A stretch of DNA of 64,000 nt from Granulosicoccaceae bacterium (lineage in GTDB: Bacteria; Pseudomonadota; Gammaproteobacteria; Granulosicoccales; Granulosicoccaceae), in assembly GCA_020629835.1 (NCBI GenBank), contig JAHDCO010000001.1, forward strand, positions 62,001 through 126,000, written 5' to 3'. Positions 52,210 to 61,532 of the stretch are shown piece after piece. Position numbers and translations under genes: made by a program. The notes below the pieces were generated by a model. That model ran no database searches, was not told where the DNA came from, and was given only the letters and a program-made list of their open reading frames with translations. The first letter of the stretch is position 1. Every line of letters starts with the position of its first letter.

Positions 52210-54018
52210 ATGAAGAGGCTTTTTGGCATTGCTGCCACGGTCTTGGTCTTAGCGCTACTTTGGTTGTTTTTCTACCTCGCCGAGCAACGTCAATCCGACG
52301 CGGAAAAGACCGCGTTGTTGTTGAGTCATAAAGAGGCGTTTGAGCGCGAACTGAATCAACTTTCCTTTGTGCCAAAACTGCTGGCAAATGACCCTAGCAT
52401 TACGTCGTTGCTGCAAGCGAATCTGGTAACGAAGAACCCTCAAAGCGTATTCGCTGCGGCCAACGCGCGTTTAAAAGAAACACAATTGGCCAGCGGCTTG
52501 GAGTTCAGTTTTTTATTGAACCGTCAGGGTATTACGATTGCGGCAAGCAACTGGCAGGATGCCGTGTCATTCGTTGGGCAGGACTACTCGTTCAGGCCAT
52601 ATTTTCAACAAGCCATACTTGGAAGCCGAGCCACGTACTACGCGGTGGGTGCTACGACCGGTATACCGGGTTACTTCATCGCCGAACCTGTCAATATTGA
52701 CGGGATAACGCAAGGGGTGGTTGTAGCAAAAGTCTCACTGAGCGGTGTTGCGCAGTCGTGGGGTGCCTTAGGTATGGATACGTTAGTGGTCGATGGGTTT
52801 GGCGTGGTCATATTGAGTTCTGATGATCAATACCTGTATCAGCCCACTAAGCCGTTAACCAGTACAGAAATAGCTAAGCTGGTCTCCGAGCGCCGTTACG
52901 GCTCGTTGTTCGTTGATGCGGACAGTGCGCGCGCCACAGAAATTCTGGACTTTGTTGATTACCGTGTGCAGTCGCGTGCCATTGACGATGCTCAATGGCG
53001 CATGCAGGTGGTGTTACCTAATCAACTGGTCCTGATGCGCTCATTGTCAAAAGCCAGCATTGCTTTTGCAGCGCTTTTAATCGCGTGGTTACTGTATTCG
53101 CTGTATCGACAACAGCGTTTAACTGTTGCTGCCGAGCAGCGAGTGTCCAGAGAATTGGAGCAACAGGTAAAACAGCGCACACAGGAATTAGAAGCGATAC
53201 AAAAAACGCTGATTGCTGAATCCAATTTTGCCATGTTGGGACGCATGTCGGCAGCCATCAATCACGAAGTGAATCAACCACTGGCCACGCTTAGGTTGAA
53301 CTTAGCGTCATTGCGATCGTTGTTTAAAGAGCCGTCTTTAAACGATAACGCCTGGGATTCTATTCAGCAAATCGTGACCGACAGCGACCTGACGACCAAG
53401 CGCATAGCGCGGGTGATTACCAGCTTACGCAGCTATGCGCAGCGTAATCGCATGGATAAACAATCCTTGACAGCTGCGGAGCTGTTGCAGGAAGTATTAG
53501 CCACCATTCATACCGAACGACCCAACATGGCGTCGTTTATACAGACAGATATAGTCGATGAACCGCTGTTCATCAGCGGCGACTCTACGCTGCTGCAGCA
53601 AGGTGTGCTCAATTTACTGTACAACGCGTTTGATGCGGTATTAAACAAAGAGGACCCCGCCGTAGTGATTAAAGCCGAACGGTGTTCTGGTGTTATCGCT
53701 GATGAGTCAGATCAAGGCAGTGACCGCACTAAGGCACTTACCGCCGATCTTGGCCCGGGTAAAGGTGTTGATGCAAGGCACGATCTTATCGTTATATCGG
53801 TTATTGATAACGGCGATGGGATTGCTGATACGATAAAAGAAAGCCTATTTGAGCCGTTCACCACCGATCGATTGCATACCGGTGGACTGGGCTTAGGTTT
53901 GACTATCACGCAGCAAATTATTGAAAGCCACGACGGACGCTTAATTTGCGATTCAAGTGATCAGGGGAGTCGTTTTTCCATGTATCTGCCGGCGTGCAAT
54001 CAAGACGATAGTAGGTAG
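52210..54018 (+). CDS. DctB-like sensor histidine kinase
   Basis: This is a 602-residue inner-membrane sensor. TM1 (about residues 5-23), a periplasmic double-Cache-type sensing domain (about 25-275) and TM2 (about 280-300) precede a short coiled coil. The HisKA domain has the phosphoacceptor His352 in AAINHEVNQPLATLRLNLAS. The HATPase domain has the N box LLYNAFDAVLN, the G1 box SVIDNGDGI and the G2 box TGGLGLGLTITQQI. The organisation matches DctB, the C4-dicarboxylate sensor. A response regulator gene follows after 7 nt, and a TAXI-TRAP transporter lies further downstream, so it probably senses that transporter's substrate. Confidence 0.9.
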   Translation: MKRLFGIAATVLVLALLWLFFYLAEQRQSDAEKTALLLSHKEAFERELNQLSFVPKLLANDPSITSLLQANLVTKNPQSVFAAANARLKETQLASGLEFSFLLNRQGITIAASNWQDAVSFVGQDYSFRPYFQQAILGSRATYYAVGATTGIPGYFIAEPVNIDGITQGVVVAKVSLSGVAQSWGALGMDTLVVDGFGVVILSSDDQYLYQPTKPLTSTEIAKLVSERRYGSLFVDADSARATEILDFVDYRVQSRAIDDAQWRMQVVLPNQLVLMRSLSKASIAFAALLIAWLLYSLYRQQRLTVAAEQRVSRELEQQVKQRTQELEAIQKTLIAESNFAMLGRMSAAINHEVNQPLATLRLNLASLRSLFKEPSLNDNAWDSIQQIVTDSDLTTKRIARVITSLRSYAQRNRMDKQSLTAAELLQEVLATIHTERPNMASFIQTDIVDEPLFISGDSTLLQQGVLNLLYNAFDAVLNKEDPAVVIKAERCSGVIADESDQGSDRTKALTADLGPGKGVDARHDLIVISVIDNGDGIADTIKESLFEPFTTDRLHTGGLGLGLTITQQIIESHDGRLICDSSDQGSRFSMYLPACNQDDSR

Positions 54019-54025
54019 CAAACCG

Positions 54026-54640
54026 ATGACTTCAAAACCAGACGCAGCGCCATTCTGTGTTTTATTGGTAGATGATGACCACGATGTTCTTGGCGCGAAT
54101 GCGCGTTACTTACGCATCGAGGGTTTTGAAGTGGTGGTAGCGAATTCTGCCGATGTAGCGTTTGAGCGTTTGCATGAACGTGATGTCGACGCGGTGATCA
54201 CTGATCTCATCATGCCAAATACACCTGGGCTGGCATTTGCACAGAAGCTGCGATTTTCACATCCGCTGTTACCCATCGTATTTTTTTCAGGTCACGCCAG
54301 CGTGCCCGATGTCGTGAACGCCATGCGTTTGGGCGCCGTTGACTTCCTTGAAAAACCCATAGACCCTGAAGTGCTGTTGAAAACCTTAACCGATTTGCGT
54401 GATCGATACGAACGAACGGCAGTCGTTGAACGAACAGCTTTTATGCCCGATGAAACGTCTGCGGGAACGGTTTCGTTTCGCACGCGTGTGCTCGCTTATG
54501 AAAAATTTATTATTGAAGCAAGCTTAGAAGAGCACGAGGGCAGTGTGGCCAAAGTGATCGATGCGCTGAAAATAAACCGGCGAACCTTGAATGAAAAAAT
54601 GGTGAGATTAGGAATCCGCCGTTCAGGTGACAGTGCATAA
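54026..54640 (+). CDS. REC-Fis response regulator
   Basis: This 204-residue two-domain regulator has a receiver domain (about 10-125: VLLVDDDHDVLG, phospho-acceptor Asp60 in VITDLIMPNTPG, switch residues in VFFSGHAS, and AVDFLEKPIDP). It has a C-terminal Fis-type helix-turn-helix (about 160-204, EHEGSVAKVIDALKINRRTLNEKMVRLGI). The sigma54-dependent AAA+ domain that DctD proteins carry between these is absent, so it should act with sigma70 polymerase, as RegA/ActR types do. The frame is open upstream into the kinase gene, but AGGT and ATG 54026 mark the real start. It ends 209 bp before the TAXI gene. Confidence 0.88.
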   Translation: MTSKPDAAPFCVLLVDDDHDVLGANARYLRIEGFEVVVANSADVAFERLHERDVDAVITDLIMPNTPGLAFAQKLRFSHPLLPIVFFSGHASVPDVVNAMRLGAVDFLEKPIDPEVLLKTLTDLRDRYERTAVVERTAFMPDETSAGTVSFRTRVLAYEKFIIEASLEEHEGSVAKVIDALKINRRTLNEKMVRLGIRRSGDSA

Positions 54641-54643
54641 AAA

Positions 54644-54661
54644 TCGGCAAAAATTTGCCGA
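54644..54661. promoter_or_regulatory. 18-bp perfect palindrome after regulator gene
   Basis: TCGGCAAAAATTTGCCGA starts 3 nt after the stop codon of the response regulator and ahead of the TAXI gene. Read as RNA it forms a tight stem; read as DNA it is a symmetrical operator-like site. The rest of the leader to 54848 is AT-rich with no clear -35/-10 pair. Confidence 0.45.
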
Positions 54662-54848
54662 CGGACGCGAAATCGATTCAGATACCTCTGAGCAATATTG
54701 TTTTAATCTCATAAAAACAATAACTTAGCAGCTATTGCCTGCGCTTGCGAATCATTACACACTTGCTGTACAACACACGTTGTTAATTTTTTTTGGCCAA
54801 ATCGGCACACGATCGATGGCCCTTACTCTCTTTTGGAGGATTGGATTC

Positions 54849-55850
54849 GTGCGTACAACCTTAAAAACCGTGGTCGCAGCCGCGCTACTCAGTGCAGGCT
54901 TAGTGGGTACAGCCACAGCAGACACAGACTATGTATTAAACACAGCGTCCACCGGTGGAACCTACCATCCGGTTGGTACTGCAATAGCCACGCTATCTAA
55001 AGTTAAGCTACTGCCTAAGCAAAAATTCAGCTTGACCGCAGTTAACTCTGCAGGTTCTGGCGCAAACGTGCAGGCGCTAGCTGCCGATACCGCTCAATTC
55101 GCTATCTTGCAAGGCCTGTACGGTTCGTATGCTGCCACAGGAACCGGGCCAGTATCCGAGCCACAAACCGGCATGCGCTCAGTCACCATGTTGTGGCAGA
55201 ACGTAGAGCAATTCATCCTGGCCAATGATTTGGTTGACGGTGGAACGGTTAGCGACATGATGGCGGCGAAAGGTCAACCGGTTGCTATGGGTAAAGAGAA
55301 CTCAGGTACTCTGGGTTCAAACAAAGTACTGATGTCCGGCTTGGGTGTTGATTTCGAAAACGACTTCGAATTTGTTTACGCTGGCTATGGCCCGTCAGTT
55401 GATGCACTGGCTAACGGACAAGCCGTTGGAGCAGGCATTCCATCAGGCCCTCCAACCAGTGCTATCACCAAACTGATGTCTGCAAATGCAGATAAATTCA
55501 CGTTGTTAAATGTCACAGCAGAAGAAGCTGCGATGATGGACGGCGGTAGAAACCTCTGGACGCCATACACCATTGCGGCTGGCACATACCCAGGTGTGGA
55601 TAGCGATGTAGAAACCATCGCACAGCCTAACTTCCTGGCTGTTAATGCTTCTGTTGACGAAGAGCATGTGTACTTACTGACAAAAACCATTTACGAAAAC
55701 CTTCCGTTCTTACAAGCGATTCACCCAGCCACAAAAGCAATGGCGGTTGAAAAGGCCATGGCGGGATTACCCGTGCCACTGCATCCGGGTTCTGCTCGCT
55801 ACTACAAAGAAATGGGTTTAGAGATTCCTGAGCGCTTAATGGCTCAGTAA
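54849..55850 (+). CDS. TAXI-family TRAP transporter binding protein
   Basis: This 333-residue periplasmic substrate-binding protein serves a TAXI-type TRAP transporter. GTG 54849 is chosen because GGAGGA lies 8 nt upstream and the resulting signal peptide (RTTLKTVVAAALLSAGLVGT) is ideal; cleavage should follow TATA. Family features are LNTASTGGTYHPVGTAIATL at the start of the mature protein, VNSAGSGANVQALAADTAQF, GKENSGTLGSNKVLMSGLG and the C-terminal HPGSARYYKEMGL. TAXI ligands include glutamate- and dicarboxylate-like compounds. A perfect 12-bp hairpin follows before the permease gene. Confidence 0.92.
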   Translation: MRTTLKTVVAAALLSAGLVGTATADTDYVLNTASTGGTYHPVGTAIATLSKVKLLPKQKFSLTAVNSAGSGANVQALAADTAQFAILQGLYGSYAATGTGPVSEPQTGMRSVTMLWQNVEQFILANDLVDGGTVSDMMAAKGQPVAMGKENSGTLGSNKVLMSGLGVDFENDFEFVYAGYGPSVDALANGQAVGAGIPSGPPTSAITKLMSANADKFTLLNVTAEEAAMMDGGRNLWTPYTIAAGTYPGVDSDVETIAQPNFLAVNASVDEEHVYLLTKTIYENLPFLQAIHPATKAMAVEKAMAGLPVPLHPGSARYYKEMGLEIPERLMAQ

Positions 55851-55862
55851 GCAGTACCGCTG

Positions 55863-55896
55863 TGCTGGCCCACGTGAGTTGCTGCGTGGGCCAGCA
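55863..55896 (+). terminator. Intra-operon hairpin after TAXI gene
   Basis: Perfect 12-bp arms TGCTGGCCCACG (55863-55874) and CGTGGGCCAGCA (55885-55896) enclose a 10-nt loop, with no T-run after. A second 7-bp hairpin (TTGCCCA/TGGGCAA, 55913-55935) follows. Both lie before the permease gene, so partial termination or mRNA protection is likely. Confidence 0.75.
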
Positions 55897-56033
55897 TAGA
55901 AACCCCTCTGGCTTGCCCACGCCTTTACTGGGCAACTCCTGCGTCACTTTACGTTTGTAACCGATACATTCAGGCTAATTCGGCTCTGTCAGCCGTGTGC
56001 TGTGGATGGCGTTATTGCGCAAGGCTATCTGGC

Positions 56034-58166
56034 ATGAACCAAGTCACTTCTGAGTCAGCTCATCACATTGCCAATCTAGAGCGTACCGAGAATCGCTCGC
56101 CATTCGATTGGTTGGTGTTTATCGGCGCGGTGGCGTTCGCGCTGTGGCATATCTACACCAACCTGGTGCTTATTGAACCCGGTATTTGGCAGAACGCTAT
56201 TCACTACGCCGGATTTGCTTTTCTGGCAGCGGTTACCACGACAATGTTCGTTGGACCTCAATCTAAACTGGCGTTTGGATTAAACATCGCGTTTGGTTTG
56301 TTTATCGCTTTTTCTGCGCTGTGGATAGCGGCGGCTGAGAATGGTTTGTATGAGCGTACTCTGGCTAAGACCGGTTTAGCGTGGCAGTTTGGTGTCATAG
56401 ACTGGATCGCCGGTTTTGCTGTCATCATCGGTGCTATCGAACTCACACGTCGATTGACGGGTTGGATCATACCGGCGCTTGTGATCCTCGCTGTTTCATA
56501 CATTTTATTTTTGGGCGAGCATTTACCCGGCGCTTTCCGCGCTGCGAGTTTACCGCTAGATGATGTACTGTTTCGCTCGTTGTATAACGACGAAGGCATG
56601 TTTGGCATCATCACAACGATTTCGTCATCCAATATCACACTGTTTATGATCTTCGGTGCGTTCCTGGTGGTGTCGGGCGCATCTGATTTCGTTATCGAAA
56701 TCTCTAAAGTCATTGCCGGTCGATTCAAGGGTGGAGCAGCGTTTGTTGCGATCATCTCATCAGCACTGACCGGCACCATCTCGGGTTCAGCAATTGCCAA
56801 CACCGCCTCCACGGGTGTCATCACCATTCCATTGATGAAGTCCAATGGTTTTCGAGGGCAGTTCGCTGCCGGCGTGGAAGCAGCGTCGTCGACGGGAGGA
56901 CAGCTAATGCCACCGATTATGGGGGCAGGGGCATTCATCATGGCCAGTTACACCGGAATTCCTTATGGCACCATCGTCGCTGTATCGGTGGTACCGGCAA
57001 TTTTATATTTCTTATCCGTGGGTTTTGTCGTTCGCATAGAAGCGGTGAAGCATCAGATTGGCACAGAACAAGTGGCTGCCATCGATAAACAAAAGATGCT
57101 TGCCGGTTTATTGAATTTTGTATTGCCGCTCGGTGTGATGACGTATCTGTTGGTGAGTGGCAGAACACCAAGTTTTTCAGCCTCGGTAGCCATGGCAACG
57201 TTGGTTGTCGTAAGTTTTGCTACACCGAATAAGATGACACCGAAACGATTGTCTAAAGCTTTAGCGCTTGGCATAAAAACTTCCATCATGACAGCGGTGT
57301 TGTTGGTGGCCGTAGGCTTGATAAACAACGCCGTAACCACCTCAGGTCTAGCCAATACGTTTGCACTCATGATTGCGCAGTGGTCACAAGGCTCCTTGTT
57401 GATTGCGTTAGCGCTTATCACAGTTGCATCATTGGTATTAGGTATGGGCTTACCGGTTACCGCTGCCTATATCGTGTTGTCGATTCTGTCGGCACCGGCG
57501 CTGGCTGGCATGCTGGCCGATAGCCTGATTGTTGAGCAACTGATGACTGGCATCTCAGACCCTGGAGTGGCTGCGATGTTTATGCTGGTGGATCCTGAGC
57601 TGCCGGCGCGACTAGCGGCCGGCTTGTCCGAGGCAGACGCGCGTGCACTGTTGTCGACCATGCCTTTTGATCTCTCAGTGGCTTTACGGCCGTTATTGGT
57701 CGATCCGGCGGTGATGACGACCTTTCTATTAACCGCGCATCTCATTGTGTTCTGGCTCAGTCAGGACAGTAACGTAACGCCGCCGGTGTGTTTGGCCGCA
57801 TTTACAGCAGCCGGGATCGCCGGTTCAAAACCTATGGCAACCGGTGTAGAAGCCTGGAAGATAGCCAAGGGGCTTTACGTCGTGCCATTGTTGTTTGCGT
57901 ACACGCCCATGATCGGTGCCGATTTTCCGGATTTGATGCGGCTGGCGGTGTTTTCGCTGTTTGGTATTTATGCTTTGAACGTGCTGTTGCAGAACTATGC
58001 TGAGGGCCCGATTCCAATTTGGGGCTACCCCATCTTTGCCCTGGCGGCCGTAGCGTGCTTCATACCGTTAGAGTGGGCCTTGAATATCGTGGGTGCCATC
58101 GTGGTATTCACGATGATGTTGTACACAAAGCGAACCGGTGGTACCGAAGCGGCTGCCTCGACGTAA
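56034..58166 (+). CDS. TRAP transporter fused permease (DctQM)
   Basis: This 710-residue inner-membrane protein joins the small (DctQ-like, about residues 25-150) and large (DctM-like, about 160-700) TRAP subunits, as is usual for TAXI systems. Motifs of the large part are FMIFGAFLVVSGASDFVIEI, ALTGTISGSAIANTASTGVI, ASSTGGQLMPPIMGAGAFIM and LVLGMGLPVTAAYIVLSILS. About 17 hydrophobic segments are visible. It uses an ion gradient to import solute delivered by the upstream TAXI protein. The frame is open to 55995, but AAGG ahead of ATG 56034 fits better. Confidence 0.94.
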   Translation: MNQVTSESAHHIANLERTENRSPFDWLVFIGAVAFALWHIYTNLVLIEPGIWQNAIHYAGFAFLAAVTTTMFVGPQSKLAFGLNIAFGLFIAFSALWIAAAENGLYERTLAKTGLAWQFGVIDWIAGFAVIIGAIELTRRLTGWIIPALVILAVSYILFLGEHLPGAFRAASLPLDDVLFRSLYNDEGMFGIITTISSSNITLFMIFGAFLVVSGASDFVIEISKVIAGRFKGGAAFVAIISSALTGTISGSAIANTASTGVITIPLMKSNGFRGQFAAGVEAASSTGGQLMPPIMGAGAFIMASYTGIPYGTIVAVSVVPAILYFLSVGFVVRIEAVKHQIGTEQVAAIDKQKMLAGLLNFVLPLGVMTYLLVSGRTPSFSASVAMATLVVVSFATPNKMTPKRLSKALALGIKTSIMTAVLLVAVGLINNAVTTSGLANTFALMIAQWSQGSLLIALALITVASLVLGMGLPVTAAYIVLSILSAPALAGMLADSLIVEQLMTGISDPGVAAMFMLVDPELPARLAAGLSEADARALLSTMPFDLSVALRPLLVDPAVMTTFLLTAHLIVFWLSQDSNVTPPVCLAAFTAAGIAGSKPMATGVEAWKIAKGLYVVPLLFAYTPMIGADFPDLMRLAVFSLFGIYALNVLLQNYAEGPIPIWGYPIFALAAVACFIPLEWALNIVGAIVVFTMMLYTKRTGGTEAAAST

Positions 58167-58221
58167 GTGGGAAGCAGGCTATAATCCCGGCACCACCTAA
58201 ACATCTGACGCTACAAACACT

Positions 58222-58827
58222 ATGCAAGCTTTTTTAGCCCGCTACCGGATCGGCGTGTCTCGGGCGTTTTTTGCGGTAGCCATTGCGCTTATCCTGTTTA
58301 CCGTTTCTGCCTGGGAACCCTCTGGTGCAGTGGCGCTGGCACTCAGAGCGCTGGGTTTTGCGTTGGTCACCGTAGCGGCGCTTGGCCGCTTGTGGTGCTC
58401 TATTTATATCTGCGGTTACAAAAATCGACGAGTCATACAGGATGGCCCGTACTCTGTAGTCAGAAACCCGCTGTATTGCTTCAGCCTATTAGGCGGCGTG
58501 GGCATTGGGTTTCTGGTGGGGTCTTTGGTGATAACCGCGCTGATACTACTGTTCTTCATTTGGATTTACCCCATCACAATCCGTGATGAAGAAGCCAATC
58601 TAGAGCGCATGCTGGGTCAGGATTATCTGGACTACAAAGCCAAAACGCCTCGGCTCGTACCGGCATTTTCACAGTTCTCAAACGTTGAGCAATACACCAT
58701 CAATATCCACCAAATGCAAAACGCTTTTCTGGATGCCGTGTGGTTTTTGCTGGCGGTACCTATTTTAATTGGGATTGACTTGGCGCATCGATCGGGCGTT
58801 TTACCCGCCATACTCTCTCTGTACTAG
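58222..58827 (+). CDS. Isoprenylcysteine methyltransferase-like membrane protein (ICMT/PEMT fold)
   Basis: This 201-residue inner-membrane protein has about five hydrophobic segments. The SAM-binding signature of the ICMT/PEMT superfamily is visible: DGPYSVVRNPLYCFSLLGGV in the middle and RDEEANLERMLGQDYLDYKA near the C terminus. Bacterial members methylate membrane lipids or small isoprenoids, or have unknown substrates. It lies 55 nt after the TRAP permease gene in the same direction and could be in that transcript, although a functional link is not obvious. It converges with the MscS gene. Confidence 0.82.
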   Translation: MQAFLARYRIGVSRAFFAVAIALILFTVSAWEPSGAVALALRALGFALVTVAALGRLWCSIYICGYKNRRVIQDGPYSVVRNPLYCFSLLGGVGIGFLVGSLVITALILLFFIWIYPITIRDEEANLERMLGQDYLDYKAKTPRLVPAFSQFSNVEQYTINIHQMQNAFLDAVWFLLAVPILIGIDLAHRSGVLPAILSLY

Positions 58828-58834
58828 GGACAAC

Positions 58835-60532
58835 TTAAGGCTTGTGAACCACTAGCTGCGGAAATGGTATCGACCAGCCATTCTGATTAGCTGCATCTAC
58901 GCACGCTTGCAGAATGGTTCGGCGTAACGCGAAATACTCATTCGCTTTATCCGATGGAAACTGCGCGAATATTAAAAAGTCCAGCGACGACGCACCGGCC
59001 TCGTTGAGTTCAACCAACAAGTTATCAGCCGATTCTGCATATCCTTTTTCACGAAGTGCGGCATCAACATGGGCTTTGAGTGTCGTTGGTATCTCATTTA
59101 ATGAAAGATCCTGTAAGCCATAGTCCAGGCCAAACACCGAGGCAATTCCGTAGTTTTCCCCGCGGGATAAATTCGTGATGGGCATGGCGTAAAAGTCGCC
59201 AGTAGAGAAACTTTTCAACATACCGCCTCTAACACTAACCTGCACCAATTCTGGGGTTTGCTCCACCACTTTGCCAAAGGTTTCATCCGGTAACAAAATG
59301 AAATCATCACGATCGGTAGGAAACCATAGCGAATCTTTATAAGGCCGAGAGGTTAGGTTTTTAACATCGGCAATAGGTAGCCTGAGCACCCCGTTTAACG
59401 CAGGGTTGCGCAGTATCGTTTGTAAGTTAATGGCTTCAACGTTCCATGGAATGCCGTTGTATAGAACTCGTTCTTCTTCACGCACAGCGCCGATGTTAAG
59501 TAACAAACGTGTTTCGTTTAAATAGTTAGGTAGATAATTACGCATACCCAACAGCAGCGTAACGACTAACACTAACGCGACAGCCAGTAGAAGGGTGTCT
59601 TGCCTGGCTTGTAGCACGCCAATGAATGCGATAAACATGGCAATACCAGTAAACAGCGCAAAACTGTAAGATGCCAGCCGAAACCAAATGGCTTTGCGTC
59701 GCGTGTGTTTTGTGAGTAGTCGGTTAACCACCAACCACCAGATTGCCCTGAATAACATCCAAACGATTGCCGACGCACTGATGGCAAGTAACAAGGTCAG
59801 ACCACGACCCAGAACAAAATCCTTTAAGCCATTGTGTAATCGTTGGCTTACGGGCACCTCGTTGTCTTGCAATATCTGCAGGCGAGTTTCATTATTCAGC
59901 AACTTGTCCTGAGCTGTTTGCAGTCGATCTTCCCAATCGGATTTAATCGTGGCAAGCTCTTCCACCAGTGACGTGGTCATCGTCGTATCGGATTGGCTGC
60001 TCAGTATTTGAATAGCTCGCGAGGCTTCAGCAATCTGTTGCTCGTTCCGATCGATATCGGCGCGGAGCTCACTCAGCTGTCTGGACTTCTCGGTAACATT
60101 TTTGATCGAATCGACAATGGGTGCTGCGACATCGCTGAGTTCTTGTTGCCAGTTAAAATCTTCTTCAGGGTTTTGCTGAAAGACGGATGCGTCCACATCG
60201 CTCAACGCCAATAATGCAAACGACTCGCGAACTTCCACGAGTTCGGCATTCAACTCTTGCAGTTGGATGGTTTGAGCGTCATTGAGCGACGCGACTGAGT
60301 TTCCGTTTTGTGCCAAAAGCTCAGTTCTTGCCGCTTGTAATTCGTTGATTCGGTTACTGAGAGTTTCCAGCCTTAGAACGACCTTGGGCGCGTAGGCCGA
60401 TGCGGTGGTGGGCGACGTGGGCGATGGAATATCCTGAGCACTAGCGCCTGCCGACAGGACCAGAAATGCGACAAACAGGTGGGCTAAGAATGTCTTGCCA
60501 GTCCACTGAAATGGCGTTGAGTAAAGCTTCAT
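58835..60532 (-). CDS. MscS-family mechanosensitive channel
   Basis: This is a 565-residue inner-membrane protein. The signal or anchor (TFLAHLFVAFLVLSAGASAQ) is followed by a long periplasmic coiled coil (about 50-235, NRINELQAARTELLAQNG). Transmembrane helices span about 245-345. A glycine-containing pore-type helix and beta domain follow (LLLGMRNYLPNYLNETRLLL, GIPWNVEAINLQTILRNPAL, DDFILLPDETFGKVVEQTPE), and the mixed C-terminal domain ends with FPQLVVHKP. It has the layout of an extended MscS/MscK-like channel that opens on osmotic downshock. The beta domain diverges from E. coli MscS, so a signalling variant is possible. Confidence 0.8.
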   Translation of the reverse strand: MKLYSTPFQWTGKTFLAHLFVAFLVLSAGASAQDIPSPTSPTTASAYAPKVVLRLETLSNRINELQAARTELLAQNGNSVASLNDAQTIQLQELNAELVEVRESFALLALSDVDASVFQQNPEEDFNWQQELSDVAAPIVDSIKNVTEKSRQLSELRADIDRNEQQIAEASRAIQILSSQSDTTMTTSLVEELATIKSDWEDRLQTAQDKLLNNETRLQILQDNEVPVSQRLHNGLKDFVLGRGLTLLLAISASAIVWMLFRAIWWLVVNRLLTKHTRRKAIWFRLASYSFALFTGIAMFIAFIGVLQARQDTLLLAVALVLVVTLLLGMRNYLPNYLNETRLLLNIGAVREEERVLYNGIPWNVEAINLQTILRNPALNGVLRLPIADVKNLTSRPYKDSLWFPTDRDDFILLPDETFGKVVEQTPELVQVSVRGGMLKSFSTGDFYAMPITNLSRGENYGIASVFGLDYGLQDLSLNEIPTTLKAHVDAALREKGYAESADNLLVELNEAGASSLDFLIFAQFPSDKANEYFALRRTILQACVDAANQNGWSIPFPQLVVHKP

Positions 60533-60614
60533 CTTGTTTCCAGGCAGCGCTAAATCTTTACAACGGCCTGTCTGTGCGGGCGTGTTTGTTACCGCTCAGG
60601 CCAGCATCGCTGTG

Positions 60615-61532
60615 TTACTGAATACGAGTATAGGCTGCGGATGTAATAACGGGCCCGGTGGGTACCGCTTCCGGTGAGCCACCAGCAGGCTCCAGACTTA
60701 CTGCAAAAGCCACGCCTTGTGCCAGATTAGCTTTGAGAAGGGCGTCCTCGAGTACAAAGGATTGCTGGCTGCCTTCTCCGTACGGCAGTAAGCCCACCGA
60801 TTGCACGCCCGTGTCATCGGGCAGAATTATCCAGAGCTGGTGTGAGTTATCCGGGGTTGATTCCGGTGTTTGTAAACCCACAACGTTCACGGTGCCCGTA
60901 TCGGCGTTAGCCAGCACAGTCCATAAATCCTCACCGCTTTCGTTTGATAAAACCGACAACACGTTGTAGTCGGCGTCTTGCGAGGAAGCCACGACGTCCG
61001 TGGTTACATCTATCGGCTCGTCAATGAGTTGTGGCTGTGTTTTGATTGCGAGAACGGTGGCAAAAACCGATGCAGCCATAGCGGCTACGGTAATGCCTGC
61101 CCAGGTTCCGCTGCTGGGTGAATCTTTATAAACGGTTGGCGCAGGTGGGGGCGCAACCGCCACTCGGCGTTGCGGTGGTGTTGCTTGGGAGGTAGTTTGC
61201 GATGTTGCCTGTCCTGTGGGACGCATGGGCACCACGGTACCCGGTGCGGCTTCGGATGAGGGCTGTGTTACTTCTGCACCACTGGAGTGTTCATCAATTT
61301 TAGCGCGGATACTAGGCCAAATATTATTCGGTACTTCAGTGATAGTGTCGTCTTGAGCTAAGGCAATATCAATCGCCTGGAAATGCCGTTCCCAGTACTC
61401 TACATAACTACGTGCTTCCGGGTCACGATCAATAACCTTTTCAAATAAATCGCGTTCGGCACCGCGTAGCGTACCCAGGACGTATTCGCCTGCTTCAACC
61501 AGCCACCAATGTTCTTGATCACTCGTGTTCAT
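60615..61532 (-). CDS. RskA-type anti-sigma factor
   Basis: This 305-residue single-pass inner-membrane protein has a cytoplasmic N-terminal anti-sigma domain (WWLVEAGEYVLGTLRGAERD, then VEYWERHFQAIDIAL), a Pro/Gln/Thr-rich linker and one transmembrane helix (about 148-166, WAGITVAAMAASVFATVLAI). Its periplasmic C-terminal domain is of RskA type (DNSHQLWIILPDDTGVQSVG and ALLKANLAQGVAFAVSLEPA followed by GGSPEAVPTGPVI). It is expected to hold the adjacent ECF sigma factor until a periplasmic signal leads to its proteolysis. The gene overlaps the end of the sigma gene by 14 bp. There is no zinc-finger HxxxCxxC motif. Confidence 0.9.
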   Translation of the reverse strand: MNTSDQEHWWLVEAGEYVLGTLRGAERDLFEKVIDRDPEARSYVEYWERHFQAIDIALAQDDTITEVPNNIWPSIRAKIDEHSSGAEVTQPSSEAAPGTVVPMRPTGQATSQTTSQATPPQRRVAVAPPPAPTVYKDSPSSGTWAGITVAAMAASVFATVLAIKTQPQLIDEPIDVTTDVVASSQDADYNVLSVLSNESGEDLWTVLANADTGTVNVVGLQTPESTPDNSHQLWIILPDDTGVQSVGLLPYGEGSQQSFVLEDALLKANLAQGVAFAVSLEPAGGSPEAVPTGPVITSAAYTRIQ

